Below the pieces are notes generated by a model. That model saw nothing but the letters and a program-made list of their open reading frames with translations, searched no databases and had not been told where the DNA came from. Position numbers and translations under genes: made by a program. DNA of 64,000 bases, from assembly GCF_900149705.1 (NCBI RefSeq), contig NZ_LT703001.1:930001-994000 (forward strand), written 5' to 3'. Origin of the DNA: Sphingorhabdus sp. Alg231-15. Lineage in GTDB: Bacteria; Pseudomonadota; Alphaproteobacteria; Sphingomonadales; Sphingomonadaceae. The stretch's first letter is position 1; the number at the start of each line of letters is the position of its first letter. Shown piece after piece: positions 18,756-27,096 of the stretch.

Positions 18756-19442
18756 ATGACTTTCTCCCTCCGCGCCCTGTCCCTTCATCTTGCACTGATT
18801 TCATCCGGTTTGCTGGTAACGGCCCCTGCCCTGGCACAAACCCCGTTAAAGCGCGCGCTCGCTGCAAACAAAAGCGGTCCGAACTACTCCTATGATATCA
18901 GTTATGTCACAAGCGAGATCAACGCGGCCGGGCGGATCAATCCCAGCCGCCCCGTCGGGCAGCGAGTCAAAGTTTCCAGACCGGCAAAATCGACCTGGAC
19001 CAAAGAATTCAAGAAAGCCGTCACGGAGATCGAGAATAATCGCTACAAAGGCTTCTGGTGCAGCGAGATGGCGAAAAGCATTCCGGCTAGCGCTCGGCTC
19101 ATAAGCCAAACCGCCAGTACCGCGACCTACGCCTTTAAGCCTCTGCCCGACCCCGACGAAAAGGCCAGCAAGAAATTTGTCAAACATCTCACCGGTCGTG
19201 TTACAGTCGACAAGAACAGGCCGGCAATTCTGACCTACAGCCTGAGCGCACCGAAATCTTTCAAGCCGGCCATCTTTGCCCGTATCAGCAAGTTTAACCT
19301 GAAGACAAGTTGCGCCAGAGCGCCGGACGGGCGAACCTATGTGAAAAGCTCCAAGATCGCTATTGCCGGGTCCGCCCTTGGCAAGAGTTTCGACGATAAT
19401 GTAACGCGAACGCATAGCGGCCTGCGCCGGGTATCGCGATAG
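18756..19442 (+). CDS. Secreted protein of unknown function
   Basis: A protein of 228 residues with a clear signal peptide (LALISSGLLVTAPALAQ, cleavage after ALA). The mature part has about 200 residues and is basic, with two Cys (in KGFWCSEMAK and KTSCARAPDG) that could form a disulfide. The part TGRVTVDKNRPAILTYSLSAPKSFKPA suggests a beta-sheet domain. I do not assign a family, though similar secreted proteins occur in sphingomonads. It is downstream of ExbD but separated by 135 bases, so an operon is uncertain. Confidence 0.65.
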   Translation: MTFSLRALSLHLALISSGLLVTAPALAQTPLKRALAANKSGPNYSYDISYVTSEINAAGRINPSRPVGQRVKVSRPAKSTWTKEFKKAVTEIENNRYKGFWCSEMAKSIPASARLISQTASTATYAFKPLPDPDEKASKKFVKHLTGRVTVDKNRPAILTYSLSAPKSFKPAIFARISKFNLKTSCARAPDGRTYVKSSKIAIAGSALGKSFDDNVTRTHSGLRRVSR

Positions 19443-19538
19443 GTTGGTCGACGCGCGGTCCCGCGACAATCACCCGGCGGCCTTAATTGACTCCCCTAGT
19501 TAAGACTGACAAGTTCAGGCTCTTTTTGGGAGACTGCG

Positions 19539-20195
19539 ATGATTGGCCCGGAACTTTTCGGCTTTCTACGGGAATTGGAACAGAATAATGACCGCGAATG
19601 GTTCAAGGCGCACAAAAAGCGCTACGAGGCAGAGGTTGTCGATCCCGTCACTGATTTCATCATCAACATGGCGCCCCGTGTCGCAGCCATCAGCCCGCAT
19701 ATAACAGTTGATCCCCGCCCCGATGGCGGCAGCCGTTTTCGCATCTATCGCGACACGCGTTTTTCGAAAGACAAGAGCCCCTATAAAACCCATGTCGGAT
19801 GCCAGTTTCGCCATGCAGCGGGCAAAGACGCCCATGCACCCGGCTTTTATGTCCATCTTGGCCCTGGCGAAGTTTTTTTCGGTGGCGGTGTGTGGGGACC
19901 ACAAGGCGAAGCGCTGCGCAATATTCGTCAGCGCATTGTCGACAAACCTGCCCGCTGGGAAGAAGCCGTCGAAGATATAGACCTGCGCGGCGATCAACTG
20001 GTACGCGCGCCCAAAGGGTTCGATGCCGATCATCCGCTGATCGAAGACCTGCGCCGCAAAAGCTTTTTCAGTTTTCAGGATGCCGATGAAAAACTGGCGA
20101 CATCTGCAAAATTTGAAGACGCGGTTGAGGCGCAGTTCGAGAAGGTGGCGCCGCTTATGGGTTTTGTTGCCGATGCTTTGGAGGTCGAGTTTTAA
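19539..20195 (+). CDS. TIGR02453 / DUF2461 family protein
   Basis: A protein of 218 residues with the family signature near the N-terminus (LFGFLRELEQNNDREWFKAHKKRYE) and the central pattern FRIYRDTRFSKDKSPYKTHVG. It is cytoplasmic and its biochemical function is unknown. GGGAG ten bases upstream supports the start. The last 83 bases of this gene have a diverged second copy at 23715-23796, described separately; that copy marks the far edge of the accessory patch that begins right after this gene. Confidence 0.9.
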   Translation: MIGPELFGFLRELEQNNDREWFKAHKKRYEAEVVDPVTDFIINMAPRVAAISPHITVDPRPDGGSRFRIYRDTRFSKDKSPYKTHVGCQFRHAAGKDAHAPGFYVHLGPGEVFFGGGVWGPQGEALRNIRQRIVDKPARWEEAVEDIDLRGDQLVRAPKGFDADHPLIEDLRRKSFFSFQDADEKLATSAKFEDAVEAQFEKVAPLMGFVADALEVEF

Positions 20196-20364
20196 GGGCT
20201 GCTTTGGGCGCAGAAGGGGACTTTGTAGCAAAATGATCTGATGCTCCGCCAATGCAGGCTTTAAAACAATGACTTAAGCTGGATTAAAATGCAGACGAAC
20301 ATTTATGAACATATGAACGCACTTTTGGCTATGTTAGCTTGAATAGCGTCATAGGGGGCTAAGA

Positions 20365-20874
20365 ATGGTCAGCACATCATCCGGTACACAGATTCAAGAC
20401 GATAGCACTACTGGCAGCGAAGCATCGCAATCAACTAAGGCGGACGCACCGTCATCAGCAAAGAGCAAAGCTTCCGAACCGGGGCTTGCAGTAGGCTGCT
20501 TCATCCTCATCCGTTCGATATTCACAATGCCCATCAATACCGCGAAATTGGCTGGGGATGAACTCCGCAAGATCGCAAAGGCGGGTGCAATTGATAAGGA
20601 CAAGGACTTTCCGCACCTGTTCTGGTGCAAGGCAATGCTGCCGGTTGTCGCGACTTTCCTTGCTGCCCTAGTGTTTCTTGGCACGTTTGGGATCACCATT
20701 GCGGAGCGAGGTATTGCAGGCCTAATTCTCGGTCTAATAGCCGCGCCCGTCGCAGCGATCTTGACCGACTGGTTTATAATGATTTTCGGAGAGTATCTGA
20801 TGATCAAAGTCGTCAGCGTTCGGTACTATAAACAGCAGATCAAAGCTCATGACAGCGAAAGTGAGCACGATTAA
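20365..20874 (+). CDS. Small membrane protein of unknown function
   Basis: A protein of 169 residues with a disordered Ser/Thr/Ala-rich N-terminus (about 45 residues), a possibly membrane-associated segment (GLAVGCFILIRSIFTM) and two strong membrane spans (LPVVATFLAALVFLGTFGI and GLILGLIAAPVAAILTDWFI). It ends in a charged tail. AGGGGGC lies eight to nine bases upstream of the ATG. No family recognised. It is the first gene of the accessory patch between the two copies of the TIGR02453 3' end. Confidence 0.6.
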   Translation: MVSTSSGTQIQDDSTTGSEASQSTKADAPSSAKSKASEPGLAVGCFILIRSIFTMPINTAKLAGDELRKIAKAGAIDKDKDFPHLFWCKAMLPVVATFLAALVFLGTFGITIAERGIAGLILGLIAAPVAAILTDWFIMIFGEYLMIKVVSVRYYKQQIKAHDSESEHD

Positions 20875-21127
20875 TTGCCAAAAACGCGAACGGCATTGTC
20901 AGGCTAACATCGCCAATCGACGAGAGCGGGTTTAGCGACGGCTAAGATGAACCGGAAATCGCATGCTAAACCCTCAATTGTTTTCATCAATCCAATATAT
21001 CGTCTGGAATTTTCCATTTGGTATCATCATATCGGTCCGCTCTAATGCGTTTCCAGTCATTGGCATGCGACTGCAACGGTGTCAGCTTCCACCCCCAGAA
21101 TCGGACATTCTGAAAAGTGTGGGCTAT

Positions 21128-21147
21128 TGTCCGCTTTCGGGATAAAG
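21128..21147 (+). repeat. Dispersed REP-like repeat, copy 1
   Basis: TGTCCGCTTTCGGGATAAAG, identical over its full length to the left part of the hairpin repeat at 23613. Here the closing arm is missing, because the sequence continues GTTGCC instead of CGGACA. Confidence 0.6.
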
Positions 21148-21249
21148 TTGCCACAGGGCTATCCAGTTCCTAGTCGCTATCATTGTTCTAACTCAACCGA
21201 AGAGTCCATTTCGTACAATGCAGACTCAGCGCGTTAAGCTATCCGTGCT

Positions 21250-21317
21250 GTTGGAATGGTTACAGCGACCCACCGTTCCAACGCCCCGTTCGACCCCTCA
21301 AGTCGACGGGGCTTTTT
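21250..21317 (+). ncRNA. Two-hairpin element ending in an intrinsic terminator (candidate small RNA)
   Basis: Hairpin 1 pairs GTTGGAATGG (21250-21259) with CCGTTCCAAC (21273-21282): ten pairs with one G-U and a 13-base loop. Hairpin 2 follows immediately and pairs GCCCCGTTCGAC (21283-21294) with GTCGACGGGGC (21302-21312), with one bulged T. It is followed by TTTTT, a strong Rho-independent terminator. No gene ends nearby on the plus strand (the last stop is about 370 bases upstream), so the pair could be the 3' part of a small RNA. It might instead be a leftover terminator of a lost gene. Promoter and 5' end are not identified. Confidence 0.5.
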
Positions 21318-21394
21318 GGTTGTGTGGTAACGTCCGCTTTGTCAAAAAGGATTCTTCTCACTCTCTTAGTCATAGCAAACAGAGGTAATGTGAT

Positions 21395-22210
21395 ATGGAG
21401 CGACGCGATTTTCTGAACTTGGCTGCTGTTACGCCTTTTGCCGCCAGTTCGTTAGTCAACGCTGCTATTGCGTCTTCAGAATCAAAAATATTTATACTTG
21501 TTCACGGTACGTGGCTCGGTGGCTGGATATGGCAGGATGTCGCTCAAGCACTCCGTAAAATGGGTCATAGAGTATTCACCCCGACATTGACTGGTGTTGG
21601 CGAACGACATCATCTTACAAATCCGGATATTGGACTGGGAACGCACATAAATGATATTGTAGGCGTGATTGACTATGAAGAATTGAGTGATGTCATCCTT
21701 ATCGGGCACAGCTTTTCTGGCATGGCTATTACCGGTGCTGCGGATGTTCGAAAAGAAAAGATCAGGCATATAGGATTTTTTGAGGCGCTGATTCCGCATG
21801 AAGGAAGAATGACTGCCGTCGAAATGAATGCAGATGGATCGGAAACCGAAAAGTTCAGAGAGCGCCGTTCTAGGTTTTTGGATGGGTATCAAATGGTATT
21901 CTGGGACGATTATCCAATAGAAATGCTTGTGGGTAATGAATATCCCAAGGTGCGGGCAAAACTGCGAAAGCTCTTAACACCTCATCCTGCCGATGCATGG
22001 ACAGATAAACTGATTTTGAAAAATGGCGGATGGAGAGATTTACCCAGAACCTATTTGCGCGGCACGAAACAGGAGTTCGCGCCATCCTCAATTAAAATGT
22101 GGGGGCCTGCCAAACAACCGGGCTGGGACTGGATTGATGTACCGGTTGGACGAATGGGAATGATGACTCATCCGGAAATCATGGCTTCGGCATTTGCCAA
22201 ATTATCGTGA
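21395..22210 (+). CDS. Tat-exported alpha/beta hydrolase (esterase-like)
   Basis: A protein of 271 residues starting with a twin-arginine signal (ERRDFLNLAA, hydrophobic stretch to about residue 29). The mature protein has the alpha/beta hydrolase fold: the oxyanion motif LVHGTWLGG, the nucleophile elbow GHSFSGMA and a C-terminal MTHPE supplying the His. It resembles the methylesterase / hydroxynitrile lyase-like group (short, cap-less hydrolases). It lies in the accessory patch and has lower GC than the flanking genes, which suggests acquisition. Substrate unknown. Confidence 0.8.
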   Translation: MERRDFLNLAAVTPFAASSLVNAAIASSESKIFILVHGTWLGGWIWQDVAQALRKMGHRVFTPTLTGVGERHHLTNPDIGLGTHINDIVGVIDYEELSDVILIGHSFSGMAITGAADVRKEKIRHIGFFEALIPHEGRMTAVEMNADGSETEKFRERRSRFLDGYQMVFWDDYPIEMLVGNEYPKVRAKLRKLLTPHPADAWTDKLILKNGGWRDLPRTYLRGTKQEFAPSSIKMWGPAKQPGWDWIDVPVGRMGMMTHPEIMASAFAKLS

Positions 22211-22247
22211 GCCAACCGACACGCCTTAAGTTTTCGGACATAACGCT

Positions 22248-22281
22248 AGTGTCTGCTACGGGCGCAAAAGCGGACATTAGA
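22248..22281. repeat. Dispersed REP-like repeat, diverged hairpin copy
   Basis: TAGTGTCTGCT and AGCGGACATTA are imperfect inverted arms around CGGGCGC. This is the same hairpin type as 23613-23638, with substitutions in one arm. Confidence 0.45.
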
Positions 22282-22361
22282 ATTTTAGTGCAACAAGAGG
22301 GCTCACGTCCTATCTTCATATTGTTGCTGCCAAATGTTGCAGAGCAATTTAGGGATGGTGA

Positions 22362-22991
22362 ATGAAATTTCGGGTAATTCAAGACACGTTTGGAGTGGAA
22401 GAACTGCCACACGGTTTGTTTTATGAGTTTCCGTGGGGCCTTCGATTCAATCTGTCGAACGTGAGTACGAGTACAGGCACAAGGCACTTAGAGCGTTTCC
22501 TAGATTCATTGGATCGAGCCAAGTCCATAACTCATGCTTTTTTGGCAGACTCTGAGAAAGTCACCGTGTTGTTCTCACGGCTTGGCCCCGAGAAGCCCGT
22601 TCCTGCGATGAACCGAGCAGTAAATCAATTGGATGATATTGGATTTGATAGCGCTCGATTGAATTATCTTGGCGCGATCAAACAAGGCGAAGATGACTAC
22701 GAGGATTGGCGCTATCAACACTGGTATTCTTGTCATTTGTCGAACGAACTGCCTGAGATAGACAAACTGCTTTGGAATTGTGTTGCTCAAGATATGGGCG
22801 TTCAACCCTATGCTGAATGGGGCAGTATCTATCTGGCTGATTTGCAAAAGCAGATGATCGTTCATGTTTATGATGATCGCGGAATGGATGTCATCGCAAT
22901 GGACAAGGAAACCATCAAGCCGTTTTATAGTGACTTGAATAGCTGGCTTTTGGAATATGATCGTAAAGCAATGGACCAGAAGTTTTCTTGA
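22362..22991 (+). CDS. DUF3885 domain protein
   Basis: A protein of 209 residues. The C-terminal signature VHVYDDRGMDVIAMDKETIKPFY followed by WLLEYDR matches the DUF3885 family as I know it. The N-terminal part has LPHGLFYEFPWGLRFNL, and the middle is acidic (KQGEDDYEDWRY). No signal or membrane segment. Members are often found near toxin or immunity genes, but no toxin gene is adjacent here. The ATG follows AGGGATGGTG (AGGG seven bases upstream). The gene lies in the accessory patch and is AT-richer than the core genes. An immunity role is speculation. Confidence 0.7.
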   Translation: MKFRVIQDTFGVEELPHGLFYEFPWGLRFNLSNVSTSTGTRHLERFLDSLDRAKSITHAFLADSEKVTVLFSRLGPEKPVPAMNRAVNQLDDIGFDSARLNYLGAIKQGEDDYEDWRYQHWYSCHLSNELPEIDKLLWNCVAQDMGVQPYAEWGSIYLADLQKQMIVHVYDDRGMDVIAMDKETIKPFYSDLNSWLLEYDRKAMDQKFS

Positions 22992-23024
22992 TCAATGGTA
23001 TCGCGCAAATATCGAGATTTCTAG

Positions 23025-23040
23025 CGTCCGCTTTCGGGAT
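23025..23040 (+). repeat. Dispersed REP-like repeat, partial copy
   Basis: CGTCCGCTTTCGGGAT, one mismatch to the left arm and loop of the repeat at 23613. It lies directly downstream of the DUF3885 gene and lacks the closing arm. Confidence 0.55.
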
Positions 23041-23145
23041 GTTGCAGAAATAGAGTTGGCATGTGCTAGTGTCTGAAAACGCAAAAGAGATCAGCCATCC
23101 ATGTTAACAGCAAACTTGTTTAATAGATAAAGTGAGTGATCAAGT

Positions 23146-23571
23146 TTGAGCGGATATAAAAAAGGCAAAAAATGGACCCAAGCCGACATCGGTGAACTTG
23201 GATGGAGTCAGTGCCGCACCTACGGTTTGGCCTTCCCAAACAAACATGGATCAATGAAGTTTGACATAGACTATATCTTGGAGTCGCCGTTGGCACATGG
23301 CACGAAGGGGTATCTTATTGCTGAAGCCGAACTGGTATTCGAAAATGTAAATGCTCTCAATATCGGCTTGGACTTCCAAAACTTTCAAGGCATCGATTTG
23401 GTCAGTGTAGAGATTGAGAATGAAAGCCTTACTCCAAATAAAAAAATGAAGTTGTATCACTTTAAAATTGAACTGATTGTTGGAATTATAACGTTCACGG
23501 CAACCGGATTTCAGCAACTTTTGAAATCCGACCCGATGCATTCGGTCACATCGGATTTCGAACGATATTGA
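23146..23571 (+). CDS. Small protein of unknown function (FDIDYI motif)
   Basis: A protein of 141 residues, no signal or membrane segment. The only usable in-frame start is TTG at 23146 behind GTGAG, unless translation begins further in at MKFDIDYI. The segment MKFDIDYILESP, then AEAELVFENVNALNIGLDF, resembles a loosely known group of small cytosolic proteins with a DIDYI motif that I cannot name with certainty. AT-rich, in the accessory patch after the DUF3885 gene. Function unknown; an immunity-type protein is possible. Confidence 0.5.
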   Translation: MSGYKKGKKWTQADIGELGWSQCRTYGLAFPNKHGSMKFDIDYILESPLAHGTKGYLIAEAELVFENVNALNIGLDFQNFQGIDLVSVEIENESLTPNKKMKLYHFKIELIVGIITFTATGFQQLLKSDPMHSVTSDFERY

Positions 23572-23612
23572 AAATATTGAAAGCCCTATTGGTACATCTG
23601 CCAAGATTCTAA

Positions 23613-23638
23613 TGTCCGCTTTCGGGATAAAGCGGACA
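23613..23638. repeat. Dispersed REP-like repeat, complete hairpin copy
   Basis: TGTCCGCTTT and AAAGCGGACA are perfect 10-base inverted arms around CGGGAT. Partial or diverged copies at 21128, 22248 and 23025 share the arm and loop. All copies noticed lie within the accessory patch. Confidence 0.65.
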
Positions 23639-23674
23639 GACAGTACAAATCCCACACCCACACCAATAAAAACT

Positions 23675-23796
23675 TACTGTTTTTGTCACGCCAGCTTCAC
23701 AATGCTGGTGGGCGTTGAAGACGCAGTCGAAGTACAGTTTTAAACATGGAGCCGCTTATAGGCTGTGTCACCGATATGTTGGGGATCGATTTTTAA
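23675..23796 (+). pseudogene. Chimeric relic: molybdoenzyme 5' fragment joined to TIGR02453 3' fragment
   Basis: Bases 23675-23723 match the molybdoenzyme gene start at 24821-24869 (42 of 49 identical, encoding FCHASFTMLVGVED versus FCHASCAMLVDVED). Bases 23715-23796 match the last 83 bases of the TIGR02453 gene at 20113-20195 (60 of 83 identical with one gap, ending in the same TTTTAA stop). The two matches overlap in TTGAAGACG, present in both parent genes. Reading in the parental frame gives an early stop at 23740, there is no start codon, and the third cluster Cys is Phe. It is a dead remnant, best read as the joint of an old tandem duplication. Confidence 0.75.
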
Positions 23797-24638
23797 CGGC
23801 TTTGTGCCAAAAGAAAATGCGTTGTGGACAGTGATTTTACGGTTCCGTCATCCTGCACATATTGACGAACCGCGTCGGTCATCTCGGCTATAATTGTTTC
23901 GATCAGTTCGTCGGCGGTATCATCTTCCGGGTCGATAACCGGCTGCAACGCGCCATCTGGACCCGGGCGACCGAGAAAGATGACGTCGAACAGCACAAAG
24001 TCTCGTACCGCCGGTAAGGTCGTAATCATCTCGCGCCGTTCAACCGCGTTCACGTCTAGTCCGGCTTGCTCGGCAACGGACCGGATTTCATCCGGATCGC
24101 CATAGGAAAATGGTGCAATCGGGACAATATCTCGGCCAATATTGCGCGCCAATATATCTTCGAACTCCCCAAAGACAGGATTTCCATCATGTCCTGAAGT
24201 CCAGATAGCGGCTCCCAAACGGCCGCCTGGTTTCAGCACCCGCGCCGCTTCTTGCAACGCCAGCGCTTTATCCGGAAAAAACTGCAACCCCTGCTGACAC
24301 AGGGCGACATCAAAACTGTCATCATCAAAAGGCAAGTCCAGCGCGCTCGCGACCTGAAACTCGGCGCGTGGCGCATAACCCTTTTCCTGTTGCAAGGCTT
24401 TCGCCTTGGCGATCATCGGCGGCGCGACATCTATTGATGATAGTGTTGCGACCTCGGGCAGATCGGACAGTTTGCGGGAAATAACACCTGTACCGCAGGC
24501 AATGTCGAGGCAAGCACCGGAAGCGGCTACAGCCTCTATAAGCGTGTCAGCCCAGGGCATGAACAAACCGCCCGACAAATAGGCTTCATACAAGTCCGGG
24601 GGAGTTCGCCCCGCAATAAAGTCGCTTATCAATGGCAT
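23793..24638 (-). CDS. Class I SAM-dependent methyltransferase (UbiE-like)
   Basis: A protein of 281 residues. The SAM-binding motif I is CLDIACGTGVISRKL, followed by SSIDVAPPMIAKAKA, DLPFDDDSFDVALCQQGLQFF (motif II region) and ARVLKPGGRL (motif III), the layout of methyltransferases acting on quinones and other small lipophilic substrates. C-terminal region less conserved. Its 3' end overlaps the last four bases of the chimeric relic. It diverges from the molybdoenzyme gene across 155 bp. Substrate unknown. Confidence 0.87.
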   Translation of the reverse strand: MPLISDFIAGRTPPDLYEAYLSGGLFMPWADTLIEAVAASGACLDIACGTGVISRKLSDLPEVATLSSIDVAPPMIAKAKALQQEKGYAPRAEFQVASALDLPFDDDSFDVALCQQGLQFFPDKALALQEAARVLKPGGRLGAAIWTSGHDGNPVFGEFEDILARNIGRDIVPIAPFSYGDPDEIRSVAEQAGLDVNAVERREMITTLPAVRDFVLFDVIFLGRPGPDGALQPVIDPEDDTADELIETIIAEMTDAVRQYVQDDGTVKSLSTTHFLLAQSR

Positions 24639-24793
24639 TGTCGGCTCCCATCCCTCAGTTCTCGTCTAACATATTTGATATTGGGAAAACAGGCGCGCTG
24701 AAACCGGCAGTTTTCCTGCCGGATAGTCCAAACAGTTTTGTCAGTCGCGCCCGTTGTGACCGATGATAAACTCGCGGCCATAGGAGAGTTACC

Positions 24794-26932
24794 ATGGCCG
24801 CTCAGACCAAGAGAAGTTTTTGCCGTTTTTGTCACGCCAGCTGCGCGATGCTGGTGGATGTTGAAGACGATAAGGTCGTTGCTGTACGCGGCGATAAGGA
24901 AGATCATTTGTTCACCGGTTATACTTGCATCAAGGGCCGCCAGCTCACCGATATGCACAATCTGCCCGACCGGATGATCACCAGCAAAATTCGGCAACCG
25001 GATGGTACGTTCAAGGATATTGCAACGGCAGATGCCCTGGCCCTCGCCGGTGCGCAGATGAAAAAAATGGTTGCGGAGCACGGCCCTCACAGCATCGCCG
25101 TCTATTGCGGTACCAATGCGTTTCAGAACAGCGCCGTACTGGGTACATCCTATGCCTTTGCGCAGGGTATCGGCTCGCGCAACTGGTATACCAGCGTAAC
25201 CGTGGATCAACCTGCGAAAGTGTTCACCACCGCGCGCTATGGCATGTGGATGGGCGGCGGCAATGCTTTTACCGAATCCGATGTTGCGATGTTTGTCGGC
25301 AACAATCCGATCGTCTCGCATTATTCCGGAGGCATGCCGACATCGTCTCCGTCCCGCGGCCTGCGTGATGCCAAGGACCGCGGCCTGAAGGTGATCGTTG
25401 CCGACCCACGGGTCAGCGACATGGGACGCCTTGCGGATGTATACTTGCCGGTAAAACCGGGCGAGGACCCTGCCCTGCTCGCTGGCATGCTCAATGTCAT
25501 CTTTGCCGAAAAACTCTATGATCAGAATTTCGTCGCTGCCCATGTCGATGGCGTTGCGGAGCTGGAAGCTGCCGTCAAACCGATGACACCAGAGGTTGCT
25601 GCGCAGCGTGCCGGAGTGGACAAGGACGAGCTGATCAGGGCCGCCCGCATGTTTGCAGGCGCCAATAAGGGCCGCGTTGTCACTGGCACCGGTCCGGAAA
25701 TGGCCGGCAACGGGACGCTGACCGAATATCTGGTCGCATCACTCAACATCCTGTGCGCGCGGTTCAATCAGGAAGGCGAGAAAGTGTCCGCCCCGATGGT
25801 CTTCAATCCGCTGAGCGGCGCGCCCAAAATGGCTCAGGTTGCACCGCCTACCCCGATGTTCGGTGAAGGATTTCCCAAATCGCGTATTCGTGGGCTTGGC
25901 CATCTCGGCAAGGAAATGCCCTGCAATGTGCTGGCCGATGAAATTCTGACTCCCGGCGAGGGTCAGGTCAAAGCGCTGATCTCCATTGGCGGCAATCCCG
26001 AAATTGCCTTTCCCGACCAGCAAAAAGTCCGCCGCGCACTGGACGAATGTGAGCTTTTCATTCAGATTGATCCGTGGATGTCAGCCAGTGCGAAACGTGC
26101 CGACATCATCCTGGCACCCAGCATGTGCCTGGAGCGGGAGGATATCAACAACGTCTCCGATGCGTTCACCGAGGAAGCCTATGCCCATTATACCGAAGCG
26201 ATGGTTCCGGCACCCGGAGACACGATGGACGAATATGAAATGCTCTGGTGGCTCGCCAAGCATATGGGTATTGAGATGAACTATCCCGGCGGCCCGGTTT
26301 CGATGGAAGAATGTCCGGATAAGGCGACTGTTCTTGACCTGATAACCGAAGGCTCACTGCTCAAACCCAGCAAGGCGAAGGCAGATGCAGCGGCGCTGGA
26401 CCGCAAGGGAGCGGCGATCACTTATGACGAGCTGCACCCGGTTGTCGGCCCCGCCGATCCGGACAGCGAAAACCGTTTTGACTTGAATGCCGGAGCCATG
26501 CCGAGCGAACTTTTCGACTATGCGGCCAATGACCCTGCTAAGGATGGCTTCGACTTCCGCCTGATCTCGCGTCGGTCCAAGCATCGCTATAATAGCAACG
26601 GCCATCCTTTCCCGAAACTGGTCGAAAAAATGCCGACCAATCCGGCTTTCATCAATCCCGATGACATGGCCAAGGCGGGGATTAGCGATGGCGCGATCAT
26701 CGAAATCACCTCCCCGACTGCATCCATCTTCGGCATGGCCAAAGCGGATGAAAAGGTCCGCCCCGGCGTGATCTCGATGAGCCATGCCTTTGGCGACAGC
26801 GAGGCGGGCAAGGATGATGTGATGACCAAAGGCGGGTCGACCAATCGGTTGATTGTCGACGATGACCATCTCGATCCGATTACCGGTCAGGCGATTCAAA
26901 GCGCTATCCCGGTACGAGTGAGTGCCGCCTGA
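24794..26932 (+). CDS. Molybdopterin-dependent oxidoreductase (DMSO reductase superfamily)
   Basis: A protein of 712 residues using a bis-MGD molybdenum cofactor. The N-terminus has a [4Fe-4S] motif C10-x2-C13-x3-C17-x27-C45, then the cofactor-binding domain (IAVYCGTNAFQNSA, MFVGNNPIVSH, VIVADPRVSD). The C-terminal part (KHRYNSNGHPFP, INPDDMAKAGISDGAII) is the dinucleotide-binding beta-barrel. There is no Tat signal, so it is cytoplasmic. It resembles the FdhF/nitrate-reductase-type oxidoreductases annotated widely in sphingomonads without a known substrate. No electron-transfer subunit is adjacent. Its 5' end has a relic copy at 23675. Confidence 0.9.
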   Translation: MAAQTKRSFCRFCHASCAMLVDVEDDKVVAVRGDKEDHLFTGYTCIKGRQLTDMHNLPDRMITSKIRQPDGTFKDIATADALALAGAQMKKMVAEHGPHSIAVYCGTNAFQNSAVLGTSYAFAQGIGSRNWYTSVTVDQPAKVFTTARYGMWMGGGNAFTESDVAMFVGNNPIVSHYSGGMPTSSPSRGLRDAKDRGLKVIVADPRVSDMGRLADVYLPVKPGEDPALLAGMLNVIFAEKLYDQNFVAAHVDGVAELEAAVKPMTPEVAAQRAGVDKDELIRAARMFAGANKGRVVTGTGPEMAGNGTLTEYLVASLNILCARFNQEGEKVSAPMVFNPLSGAPKMAQVAPPTPMFGEGFPKSRIRGLGHLGKEMPCNVLADEILTPGEGQVKALISIGGNPEIAFPDQQKVRRALDECELFIQIDPWMSASAKRADIILAPSMCLEREDINNVSDAFTEEAYAHYTEAMVPAPGDTMDEYEMLWWLAKHMGIEMNYPGGPVSMEECPDKATVLDLITEGSLLKPSKAKADAAALDRKGAAITYDELHPVVGPADPDSENRFDLNAGAMPSELFDYAANDPAKDGFDFRLISRRSKHRYNSNGHPFPKLVEKMPTNPAFINPDDMAKAGISDGAIIEITSPTASIFGMAKADEKVRPGVISMSHAFGDSEAGKDDVMTKGGSTNRLIVDDDHLDPITGQAIQSAIPVRVSAA

Positions 26933-26992
26933 TCCACGCTGCCGCGAGACCGGATGAGACCGGCTCATCGCAAGGGTGACACAAGTCTCTGA

Positions 26993-27038
26993 TTGACAAT
27001 CCAGAAGCCGCTGGCGATATATATCCAATGGATATATA
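26993..27038 (+). promoter_or_regulatory. Promoter and palindromic operator of the TetR operon
   Basis: TTGACA (26993-26998) and GATATA (27016-27021) with 17-base spacing form a sigma-70-type promoter. The operator is a perfect palindrome with ten-base arms around a central A (27018-27038, core TATCCA-A-TGGATA), which overlaps the -10. This is the classical position for a repressor. The same arrangement recurs before the gene at 30345. Confidence 0.75.
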
Positions 27039-27096
27039 AGGATCGTTATGAAATCATGTGTGACATTATGCGAGAGCATTTTCCAGAGGTGGCAGC

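Larger units (their letters stand above)
20875..21394. other. 520-bp spacer without a convincing gene
   Basis: Contains one copy of the TGTCCGCTTTCGGGAT repeat (21128), a half-copy CGTCCGCTTT at 21331, and a two-hairpin structure ending in a T-run at 21250-21317. A 60-codon open frame at 20963-21145 runs through the repeat and has no supporting ribosome binding site or protein-like features. Nothing else is seen. Confidence 0.6.

Noticed and set aside
20963-21145. 60-codon open frame in the accessory spacer
   Set aside because: It runs through a dispersed repeat, has no clear ribosome binding site and no protein-like pattern.
23675-23796. Functional small gene reading through the chimeric relic
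   Set aside because: There is no start codon, the frame shared with both parents stops at 23740, and a cluster cysteine is lost.
20196-23800. Integrated phage or classical genomic island
   Set aside because: No integrase, tRNA attachment site or phage gene is present; the duplicated gene end is better explained by tandem duplication at a 9-bp microhomology.
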